A stretch of DNA of 64,000 bases, taken from Annona cherimola. Lineage: Eukaryota; Streptophyta; Magnoliopsida; Magnoliales; Annonaceae. How positions within the stretch are numbered: the first letter of the stretch is position 1; the number at the start of each line of letters is the position of its first letter. A program made the translations under genes and the position numbers. The stretch lies in assembly GCA_030490835.1 (NCBI GenBank), contig CM059975.1:61991174-62055173 (forward strand), read 5' to 3'. The notes beneath the pieces are model-generated. The model did no database searches and was not told the DNA's origin. It worked only from the letters and a program-made list of their open reading frames with translations. Below are positions 45,801-56,900 of the stretch, piece after piece.

Positions 45801-48399
45801 TGCTTGTCCTCCAGCAAATACAAAATAATCAAATTATAGAATTTCAAGAATTGGCTTTTCAAGAACTTTGATAAAAAATCAAGTATAAATAATTATTAAA
45901 ACCAATGAGAATATTGAATCAAAAATATTTGAAACATAGCACTTGCAAAATCACACTAAAAAATCCTTTTTCATTTGACTAATACTGTACATCCTGTTAC
46001 CATTTCTACTTTCAATCATTAAGAGTTCAAAAGCTCCCACAATATAAACTACTATTTCTCAAATATCCTCCTCTTTTATCTAGTTGTTCAATACATGTAT
46101 TTTAATAATTTAGTAATGATAGTAATTCAGAAAAATATTAGTCAAATTACCTCATATACATTTCCTCACATTCTTGCATATGAATTTTCTCTACCAACAC
46201 AATCAATCGATTGATAGGATCATAAGGACTTGACGGGACAAGGGCAAAGTTCGGCGCAAGAGATAAAATTTCAAAAATTTCAAAAATTGAATTGTTTTCA
46301 CGTTGATTTGAGCCTCATTTTTTCAACAGGAAATAATGTCACCCCCACACTTGATACTATTATTCTCTTTCAAGCTTGTTCTTACCCTTAGTTGGTAGTT
46401 TTTTTATTTTGATTTTTTTTCAAAACTAGTCCATAATAATTCCCTTCACCATATTTCAGGGTATCTAGGGAACTATATATATTTTTTTCACAAACAACTC
46501 TCCACGCCATATTTTAGGGGATCTAGTGAGACATTTTCATTATTTGCATAAGCCAAGTGGTCAAACCTTATTCCTGCTATACTTTTCAGCTCAAAATTCA
46601 GATTCAAAGTTGGTTCAATTAAGTGGTAATTTAGGGTTAGAGAAGAAAAATTCACATTCAGGCTCAATAGGGATAAACAATGGCTATGCACTCAAAGATA
46701 AGCTCATTAGAAGAAGGAATGCCTTAATCATGTCCCACAAACAAGTCAAGTTGAACATTGGCTTTGAAAATTCTTCAACCAGGATAAGATTTTCATATAT
46801 ATGGGAAAAACTACTTTTTAAATGACCAATTATGTGTATTAGAAATAACCTTTGACAAATTAGAGAGGATTAATCTGATTTTGAAAGAAAGAAGAATTGG
46901 TTCCTTGGTGTATCAATTTCATCAAATAATCTAGTACATAAATATGGGTATTTTCAACAAGTATATGTTCAAAATAAATTCAACATCTCACTAAAACTCA
47001 CTTAATTGCATAACTCAAAGTTATAGAAATTCCAATTGTGGTTTGCTTAAAGGAAAAATCAATAGTTTAAAGTAGAGTTTAAATCAATCCAGTGTCAACA
47101 ATCATGCATATTTTCTACAAAATTTAGCAAATTTTTTTTAAAAAAATGTAAGAAATTCAGCACAATATTCATTCAGCATAGTATTCTTCCAATCAAAATA
47201 GTAATCAAAGAAATAATGCAACACATTCACCCCCATGCTTAAAATTAACATTGTCCTTAATGTCAAGGACAATTCGTTCAATCAAACATGAATCAATAAG
47301 CGTGTACTTTCAGTGATATTTATCAACTTCCCTATTAATTTTTGGAGGCTTTCAAATTACATTATTCCTGAGTAAGTTCCTGCAAAATACCAAACAAAAA
47401 CTCCAAGTCAAAAAGCATTAAAATCCTAAAAATAAAAAACAAAAATACTAGAAAGAAACTAATACTTCCATAACTAAACCTTAGGTTGCCTCCCAAACAG
47501 CGCTAAATTTAATATCTTCAGCCAAACTATTAAAATTGGGTCAACCAATACCCAATCTTTCAAATACAAGTTCATGTAGTTTTTTCTCTAAGTTCTCTTG
47601 TGTTGCATTCCGCATGCATGTGAAACTTGGACAATCACCAGACATGATATCTAGCAACTGTTTCTGTAGCATCATCTTATTATGGTTTTCTGCAAAATCA
47701 TAGATGCTGTTAGTACCTAAATAAGGATCTAAATAAAAAGGGAGAGAAATTTTCCTTTAAGTTATGTTCATCAATGTCCATCTCTTTAGGATTAATGCAA
47801 TGTTCATCTTCTCTCTGCGAAAAACTAATGATGGCTTGTCCGACTAAAATGGTATGAATGACTTTTCTATCTTTGCTTCCTTGGATGTGTTGATCATCAT
47901 CTCTTTTTCATTGCTTTCATCTTGAATTTCCTCAGGTTTTGACTTATTTAGAATTTTCTCATTGCCATCATCCTGTCCCTCACTCTCTTCTTGATTCTTA
48001 TCTTTCGGAACGGCTTGCTGATATGCCTAGTTTTGAATCTGCACTTGTTCATCTGCATGCATTTCATCTTCTACTTGATCTTCTTTAATCGAGATGATTT
48101 CATCATAATTCTTAGAAAAATACATAGAGTCCATGCATGGATGACTAGGAGGTTCGTCAGATTTCTCATTTAGATGAATGACTTGTTGTGCAACTTGTTC
48201 TCCTAGAATTAAAAGTTGCTTATTCATTTTGTCAAGTTCTTGAAGAAGTAGTTTTAAGATTTTACCTTCAACAGATTCTTCAAGCTCTGGTGCAACTTTA
48301 AGTGGAATGGAGGAAAAATATTTTTTTAAAAATTTTCATAGTAAAGTTCATGAGTTTGAAGTGAAAACAGTTTTTGTTCATATCGAAAGGAAAGATTGT

Positions 48400-48690
48400 C
48401 GGACCAAGGAAAGTTCAAATGCATAGGCCGATTATCATAGTAAGTATTTGAGGAAGGATTTTCAACAAAGTGTGGGTTGTCATGGTTATGAGAATTCTGC
48501 TGTCTATATCCCCAGTCTTATTCATATGATTCATTTATCATGGAAGTCCCCTCTCCATATGAATTATACCAGTCCGCTACTTCACAATTCTCATAAAATT
48601 CATAAGCAATCATTCTATCATCATGAAAATATCTATCACTCATTCTATCATCATACCATTGATTACAGTATGTCATCAAACAACTTTTTA
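48400..48690 (-). pseudogene. Gag-like leader ORF of the non-autonomous gypsy element
   Basis: Minus-strand translation reads SDRYFHDDRMIAYEFYENCE and GEGTSMINESYE, then SHNDNPHF- and YYDNRPMHLNFPW-like segments. It closely matches the plus-strand segment at 37060-37190. The protein is acidic and rich in Tyr, Asn and Asp. No known domain can be named; Gag N-terminal leader is the best guess from position. Stops follow downstream. Confidence 0.55.
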
Positions 48691-48798
48691 GAAAAATAAA
48701 AGAAAAAACCTATAAAAAAGATATACAAATAGAGAATAGAAAAATCGAAGAAGAAAGAAAAAAAGTATTTAAATACAAAGTTCTAAATATCGCCGAAT

Positions 48799-48816
48799 TT
48801 CCTAACAACGGCGCTA
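48799..48816 (-). other. Primer binding site of the gypsy element, tRNA-Asp type
   Basis: The minus strand reads TAGCGCCGTTGTTAGGAA, close to TGGCGCCGTTGCCGGGGA, eight bases inside the LTR ending at 48824. Confidence 0.7.
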
Positions 48817-48823
48817 AAATACT

Positions 48824-50167
48824 TGTTTGCAATCTCATCGCAAGTGCACGAGTCGTAGATTGTAGTATATAAATATCGATCCATAGGGAATTCAGGATTT
48901 AAGATGTTGGTTCTAAATACTTTCTAACCAAATAAGATAAGAAGAAGAAAGAATAGGAAAAAGAAAAGTTAATCTATAGAATGTAGGATAGGGATTAGAA
49001 ATCACAAGATTGAGAGCACCTAGGATCTAAGATTACACATACGTCTTTTGCAACGGATACATGAAGTGTTTATTTAATCTAGATATTATGTATTAAAGGA
49101 AAACTATCCCTAAATTATCCTTATACCTTCTCTCGAAACCTATAAGGCATATCCTAATCTTCTTAACCACTTATTCTCATGGGATTAAGTCAATTAGAAT
49201 CCATTAAGTTCTGTGAAAGTTCATGAAATTCATCAAGATCATCAGGCCTATTCTCGTGGTCTTAGATTTTCAAGTTTAATATCTTGATTTTTGTATATTA
49301 GACTTTCACCTCTCAGTTCCATCACCTAATATATGAGAATCATTGCAAAAGTGTAGGCCTTCACACCAAGCAATCATTAAATCACAAGATATTAAATTAG
49401 CATACAACATTAGTCATAAATAAATCAAACCACGATATCCGATACATTATACATATGCTACATCCTAAATCCTAGATTAAGGGTTTTGCCTAGCATGTTT
49501 ATAAAAATCAAATAGAAAATAATATTGTATTCAAAGTCCATCGCAAACAAGACCACTAAATCAAAATAGAAGAAGAAAAGGAAAGCTTATTGATTGGAAG
49601 CTTCGATGGTGTCTCGACTGCCTCAAGCAACTTGCCACATCTTCTCTTTCCTCGTGCTCTATGCCTTCTCTTACTCTCTGGACCTCAACCCAAGCTCCTA
49701 GGACGTTCCCAAATGCCTTAGGATATTCCCCACAAGTGTTTATATAGAGGTGAATAGTGTGCAAATAGTGTGCAAATAGTGTGCATGAATTTTACATTAA
49801 TGGTTCGCATATGAACAGTTCTGCATGAACAGTTCATGCATGAATAGTAACGTGCATGAATAGTTGCGCGTGAATAGTACCAGACGTGAATAGTACTATG
49901 TATGTATAGTGTCTTGCTTTAAACGTAGTTTTGCTTCATATATAAGTCTTGAATTTGCAATTTACTCCCGCTTTCATCAAGGCTTGTCAATTTGTCCATG
50001 TTGTATACCAAAATTGCATATATTACTCCTGTTTTATATGAATCAGTCAATTGTGAGTGTTTTATGCTTTGTAAAACTATATTAATGAAAACATAATTCG
50101 AAATTCCTTAAACACTCAAATTGTTCTCAATTAATAATCAAATACATAGTATAAAAGTGACTCAACG
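48824..50167 (-). repeat. 5' LTR of the non-autonomous gypsy element, 1344 bp
   Basis: It matches the LTR at 44439-45778 from TGTTTGCAATCTCATCGC to GTGACTCAACG; the terminal base has mutated from A to G. The array of CATGAATAGT-type units at about 49750-49905 differs in unit number from the partner LTR. Confidence 0.88.
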
Positions 50168-50172
50168 AGAAC

Positions 50173-51250
50173 CCATCGTGGGTTATCTTTTTTCAGTTCA
50201 AGATCCTCCATAATTTGTCATGCAAGGTTGATCTTTCTTTTATTGATCAACTGCTATAAGATTGTGGCCTCATGGGGATTAAGTTGATTCATGCCTCTTC
50301 CTTTTGGATAAATGCAATGAGTCATGAGTAGTCTAAGAACTCTTAGTTGAGGAGGCAAATCCATGTAGTGAAGAAATTTCATCCTTTCGACATATTTATT
50401 GCTTCTTGTTAGTTGATTGTACATTTGGGATTGTGTAAGACCATTGATCAAAGATCTTTATCATATGATATTCTTAGAATGTGTGCAATTTGGTTTAGAA
50501 ATATCATGCCTAACATTTACCTCTCTGCCTTTCACAAATATATTTATATCCTCTATACTCCAAGAATAATAAAATTGACTTGTTAAATCTGGGTAAATAT
50601 ATTTCCTTCTTCTTTTAATAAATTTGTCCATCCTTGATCATTAAGCAACTCCTCAATCTCAAATTCATATTCTTTTAGAAATTTGAAGTCTATTATCTTT
50701 GGTAGAAAAATCTCTCTTACAGAATAACTTGTAGTATCTCCTACGCTGTGTTGGAGTCCTTAAATAATTAATGAGCATTTCTATGACCTAAGCTCGCTAA
50801 GTGGGAGCTCCTTTCTTCTTAGTGGGTCCCTTTTTAACATTAGATTGTTCTTTTCCTTCTCTATGATAGGAGGAAGATTAGTTACCTTTGCGAAATCAAA
50901 CCCTACGTCCTGTAGAGGTAGTGTCTGTGTCTCTTGGCTTCTTAGAGGGTGTTTGTTGCCTTTTAGGGACCTATTTTCCTTGGTTGGATTGAGTAGAACG
51001 TGAGATGGGAAGCTTGGAGGGCTTGCTCACGATGATTTTTGCGTGGTGGAAATGGGATGAAAGTGAAGAGAGGATCTAAGGGATTTGAAGTGGGTTTAAG
51101 TAATGGTTACAAAAACTCGAATCTTGGAAGCTTGAGAGAGAAGAAATTTTGGATTTTGGGAACTTGGGATGAAGAAATGAAGAAAAAAATGGATTTCGTG
51201 CCTTAAGTTGCCGTATAGTGCGAGGTTGATTCCGAACCCTAAGTCGAGTT
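50173..51250 (-). pseudogene. Copia-C extra ORF, N-terminal and central part
   Basis: On the minus strand SVREIFLPKIIDFKFLKEYE and FEIEELLNDQGWTNLLKEEG are followed by LTQSQMYNQLTRSNKYVER and RVLRLLMTHCIYPKGRGMNQ, the same order as in Copia-B. Frame breaks separate the segments. It joins across the inserted gypsy element to 44433-43960. Confidence 0.65.
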
Positions 51251-51429
51251 TGAAGCCAACTTAGGCTGCGTGGAATTAACTTGACTCCCCTGTCCTAAGT
51301 TCTAAATGCAATTCTTTACCCTCAATTGTTCTAATAATCCAAAAATCATTCCAAAGCATACATGCAACATAAATAGCATATTTCAACACATACATATTAA
51401 TCAACAAAATCATCGATAGTTCAAGCTTC

Positions 51430-52225
51430 AAGATCTATCACTCTTGTTTCTTTCCTAATTTTATAAAATCATTCAATAGTCAAAAGTTTGGTAAATATAT
51501 CAGGAATTTATCCTCAGTTTTAACATATTCCAAACTAATATCATTATTTTCAACATATTCTCTAATGAAATGGTTTCTAAAATCTATGTGTTTGGTTCTA
51601 GAGTGCAAAATTATATTTTTTGTTAGACAAATAGCACTAGTGTTGTTACATTTAATTGGTATATCTTTATATTCTAAATGCAATTGTTGTCTCATCTATA
51701 AAGGGTATAACGACTATTAACTACAATATATTTCGCTTCCGCGGTTGATAGAGGAATACTGGATTATTTTCTTGAAAATCACGATACCATCATGCTTTAA
51801 AAAAAGAGCAAGCATCACTAATGCTTTTTCTATCCCCTTTGTAACCAACAAAATCCACATTAGAATATCTAATAAAATTAAATGTTGAGCCCTTGGAATA
51901 CCAAAGTCCTAAGTTTGTTGTATCTATTAAGTATTTGAAAATTTTTTAACAACTGATTCTATAGAATTTGATTAAAATTTAGAACATATGCATATACTAA
52001 ACAAGATATCAGACTTAGAAACATTCAAATATAGCAAAGATTCAATTATGCTTCTATATTGATATTGATCTACTCTTTACCTTTTTCATCTTTATCCCTT
52101 ATAATTGAAGAACTCATCAGTGTACTTGCTTCTTTGTTTTCTATATTCTAAATTTTTTAAGCATTTCTTTGATATTTTTGGATTGATTGATGAAGATCAT
52201 TTCTCTTTGTTGCTTGAATTGGGTT
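51430..52225 (-). pseudogene. Copia-C RNase H and RT remnant, catalytic RT core deleted
   Basis: RNase H C-terminal sequence is clear ([20 protein letters not shown], 51480-51695). Upstream, [15 protein letters not shown] of the RT C-terminus is preceded directly by VIFYEFNP of the integrase C-terminus at about 52221. The span holding KSAFLNGY and YVDD, about 950 bp in Copia-A, is therefore missing. Many frame breaks are present. Confidence 0.75.
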
Positions 52226-53124
52226 AAATTCATAAAAAATAACATGTATAGACTTCATAAAAAATAGCATGTATAGACTCCTCTAGTACTTGAGTTCTTT
52301 TATTAAATACTCTATATGCTTTACTATTAGAGAAGTAACCAAGGAATATAACTTCATCGCTTTTGGCATCTAATTTTCTAAGATTATCCTTACCATTATT
52401 CAATATATAGAATACACAACCAAAAGCATAAAAATATGATATATTTGATTCTATAGTTTTTCATAGATTATATGAGGTCTTTTTCAAAATAGCTCTAATG
52501 ATAGCATAGTTTAATACATGACAAGTTGCAATTACAGCTTCATCCTAAAATTTCTTGAATAAATTACTCTCATTTAACATTATTCTAGTCATCGCTTGTA
52601 TAGTTGTATTCTTTCTTTTAACTAATTTATTTTATTAAGGAGTTCTTAGTACAAAAAATATGTAGTGAATTCTTTTTCATTATAAATTTCTATAAATTGT
52701 TTATTCTCAAATTCACGACCATAGTCACTTCTAATGGATATAATTGAGTTTTGTTTTTCATTTTGCACTGACTTGGTAAAATTATCAAATGTAGAGAAAG
52801 CTTCATTCTTAATAGGTAATAGTATTATCCAAGTGAACATTGAAAAATCATAAACAATAACATAAACATATTTCTTTCCTCTAAGGTTCAAAATGTCAAG
52901 TGGTCCATAAAGATCTATATGTAGTGACTCAAGTGGTCTAGAAATTGAGACCTCATTCTTTGGTGAAAAGGGTATTTTAGATTGATTGGACATTTGACAA
53001 GCTTTACAAATTTATCTTTTTCATACTTGAGCTTTGGTAAGCCTTTTACCAAACTGTTTTTACATGAAATCTTGATATTTGACATGTTTATGTATAAGTT
53101 CTTATTCAATGCATGATAACCCAT
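52226..53124 (-). pseudogene. Copia-C integrase, frameshifted
   Basis: GKKYVYVIVYDFSMFTWIIL and IISIRSDYGREFENKQFIEI mark the catalytic core (52646-52993), and NMSNIKISCKNSLVKGLPKL marks the zinc-binding region up to 53124. The first core Asp is kept in HIDLYGP and the second in RSDYG. A 35-bp tandem duplication with CATAAAAAATARCATGTATA lies at about 52233-52274. Confidence 0.75.
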
Positions 53125-53982
53125 TCAAATTTTAATGCACCCCTTCTCTCCTATCGTCCACGTGTCCTCTTGCTCCATCTTGCTGTCCAGTCAAATGTTA
53201 GAGATGTTATAGCTAATGTCCCCCTCCATTTTGCAATTTTGCCCCTTTTCCTAATGAAACAAGAAACTCGCTCGACCAGCTAAGGAAGAAAGAATGCATT
53301 GTGCCAGATCTTGAGAGAGAAGAATTTGGAAGGGAGCAGAATATTTTTAACAATATGTTGGAGGAGGAGAGAAATCACATTTAGGTGGAGGTTAGGAGAG
53401 AAGAAAACAAAAGGAGGAGAGAAATGAGAGGGTGATTTGCAACTGCATGAGAGTGGGGGAAATCAGCGATGGAGATTGGGGCGCATCTTGATGGTTAAGC
53501 TCTATGGCGTGAGGATGGAGTTGGAATCCCTACTCGGTAGCCATTGCAATTGAGATAGAACTTGCTGGAGTGCCAGTAATAGTTGATTGGAAAAAAACCC
53601 ACCAATAAAGAGAGGAAAGAGATTGCTATGGTTCTTGGGCTACACAAGAGCAAAGGAAAAATGCCTGACAGAGATAGAGGCACATCCTAAAAGATGAGCT
53701 TCGCTGCGTGAGTTTGGATTTTGATATTACCCAACAACTCTTCGTTACCTTCTTCAGACCCTGCCAGCTGCCTCCCAACAATGCCCATTTACAAAATCTA
53801 GCTAGGAACCGACTGCGATAGTTATTAAGGTTTTGTTGAGAGTGTTGGAATTCAAGGCAAATTAAGCACAATCTATGTTTTGATGATTAACAGCTCAATT
53901 TGAGAAATAATCAAGTGCTAATGGAATTGCTAAGTGTTTCGAAGGTTTTTAATTCAAGATCCAAAGGATAACAGGTCAAGTC

Positions 53983-56900
53983 TGTGATGCCCGAACCCAA
54001 GTAAGGCTTATCTATATGCAATTGGCATATAAATATGGATCAAGTATGATTTAGTGGAATAATGAATGATTTTCAATTGCAATTTTGATGATTTATTGCA
54101 ATTAGGGCAAATGATTACGATTGGTGAATATAAGTCGATATGGGTCAATATGATTAAAGAGGCTTAATGAGGATTAAGGAATGTTAATATATTGAGGATA
54201 ATTACCTCATACATTATGGTTTAACTAATGGAGATTATGTGATCAATATGGATTTAAGGAGGTAAATGCTAGAAAATCCATAATTCAATGTCGGGGAGGC
54301 GAATTAAGATGAAAATTGAAAGATAAGCACATAATTTTGTGTTTAATCATATGGAAAGGTTGCATTATGAAAATAATGATGAAATTAAGATGAAAATCGA
54401 TCATCACCATCAAAATTCAAGTATGACTTCAAATGAGCATAACTTGAGCTAGAAAAGTCAGATTCAGATGAAATTTAAAATGATCAGTTAAAATTATGAG
54501 ATGGATGCAATGAGAGGATTGAATTAAGCCAATGATGATGGGATCATGGTTGCACAAAAATAAGGTGTATACCTTTGATTTTTGTGCACCAAAAAATTAA
54601 GTTTGTGTTAATGATAAAGTAAGGTGATTAATTATATTTTTAATGGAAAAAATGAGGTGGCAAAAGGAGGTAATTACACATGGATTTTATGAATTATTTA
54701 AAATGACAAAATCCATGATAAAATCAAGTGATTAGTGGCATGATTTAATGGCTAATGGATTAGCTCAAAGGAGCTTGAAAAGGTGGCCCACATATGGATG
54801 GCTAAAGGGGCTGTTGCATGGAAGTTTTTATTTTAAAAAAATGAAAATTGTGTATTTAAATGACCTAGGCAGCTAGGGTGGTTAGTGGATGTGATTTGAG
54901 GTTGATTTTGTTGCAAGAAAATGCCAAAAAGTCAATGATAAGTGGACCCCACCAAGCGGATAGTAACATGTAGCTAAGGAGTGATGTTCGGTCAAGCTGC
55001 TTTATGGGATTTTTAATCATTTTTTTAAATATGCTAAATGACCCCTAAGTAGGCTATTACCTAGGGTGATTAATTACCCATGAATTAAAGTCAAAATGGT
55101 GTGGAAGAAACGTGCAAAGGGCTGCTGAAATGGACGTCCATTGAGTGGGCAGATTGTGTCCATTAATGATATGGATTTTTGATGATTTTTTTAAGATAAT
55201 TATCAAATTTAAATGGACCATATTTTGCCATTTCATTAAAGGAGATAAATATCTATTTAATTAGCTGCTAAATGATGTGGCAAGTGGGACCCACAAGGCT
55301 GAAAAAATCCAGCCATATATGAGTGCACGTCCACATGTGTCAAAGGTTGGAGAGAGAAATTTTTCTAAGGAGCAAAGCTCCTAATTCCAGCAGTGCACGT
55401 CCCTTTATTCTAGCATCATGAAAGGGAGAAAAAGAGGAGAAAAAGAGAAGGAAAAATGGGAGGAAAGAAGAGGAACCAAGCCATGAAAATTTGGTTCAAG
55501 TTTGATCCAATACATGTAAGTATACCCCTTGATTATAGGTTGAAAATCATGGCTGAAAATTTCTTAAATTCGTATACGATATTTCTGTTTGGATGTTTAA
55601 TCATGATTACATGATGATTCATGATTTAATGAATTACATATGTTGATTTGGGCTTAATTTATGAATTTTAGAAAGGATATGAAGTACGGTTACATAAATG
55701 ACCCGATTTTCATGTTTTGTGTTAAAAATGATATATGAATGCGCCCAAATAATTTATGGATGATTAAGAGGGTAAAGTACCCTAGATTTAGAGCATGTTG
55801 GACGTTCAAAGTGGGTTGAGATGATTGCCTTAAATTTGATTTGTAGGGGCATATATGTGGATGTCCAAAATGATGCAAAAAGGATATCCAAAATGCATAT
55901 GGAAGTTGCTGTATACAAGCAAACGAATTTTGGATTATTAAATATGTATTAATATCCTAAATTTGGCTTAAGAAAAACATGATTAATTTCTGGAATTAAG
56001 TGATTAGAAAATTATTTTGAATTAAGTGTCAAAACAGGCGTTGAAATGATGAAAAACGGGTTCTAATGTTGCTGTTTTGGAACTCCATGATGAATGGATT
56101 AAAATCTGAAAATTAAACCCTAAATTATATGTTAATTAAGGGGTTTAATTATGCTGACTAAGGACTCAAGTTGCTAATTTGAAAAATTTTAAGAAACACA
56201 TGATTATGTGTTGAGAAATGAACATGTATAGAGATATAGGCATGAGAAAATTATAAATGATTCATGTGAAGTATTAAAATGAAAAAATGCATGAAAATAT
56301 GATGGAAAATATGGATTAGGTTACTGTTTTGATAAATAATGATAATCTCAAAATTTGAGATTATTATACGATGTCTAAGTTAGCAACTAAGTGCTTAAAA
56401 TGAGCACTGTTGTATGAAAAATGAAAAATATGTTAAAAATGGTAAATGGAGGTAATGCGCCTCCAAATGATGATTTAATGAATGATTATTATATGTATCT
56501 AAGTTTACCCTACATAAGGGTATTAAAATGAATGAATGGATGATTTGATATGTATAAGCTATGTTGATACGTATGAACACCCGACTTGAAAGACAAGTGG
56601 GTTAAGTTAGTATAATGCAGATCCAAATGGATTTATGTAGGTTGGAAAACCTAAGGAATATAAGTATTTGAAGATGATGCAAATAAATGAAATGTTATTT
56701 TCATTTATTTAGGCAAAGGCAAGGAAAAGGATGGAAGGAAAGGGATTATGGCGATCTCAGGTAAGCAAGCGAACTTTCTAAAATTACTGTTTTCTTGTTA
56801 TGTGATGATATGAGATTGTAATGTTTATGATTATGTTTTGTCGAAAGGGCAAGCGCAAGTTTTAAAAATGATGGCTTTAATGGAAAGCCACAAGTTTTGA

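Larger units (their letters stand above)
44439..50167 (-). mobile_element. Complete non-autonomous gypsy element, 5.73 kb, tRNA-Asp primed
   Basis: Two LTRs (44439-45778 and 48824-50167) enclose about 3.0 kb. A perfect 5-bp duplication, AGAAC, flanks it (44434-44438 and 50168-50172). The minus-strand primer site lies at about 48799-48816 and a polypurine tract at 45779-45800. The interior lacks protease, RT and integrase. It keeps a 5' Gag-like leader ORF and the 3' non-coding block GGGAGGCAACCTAAG (47484-47503 region), which is typical of Athila/Tat-type gypsy elements downstream of pol. Mobilisation would need proteins from an autonomous relative. Confidence 0.88.
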
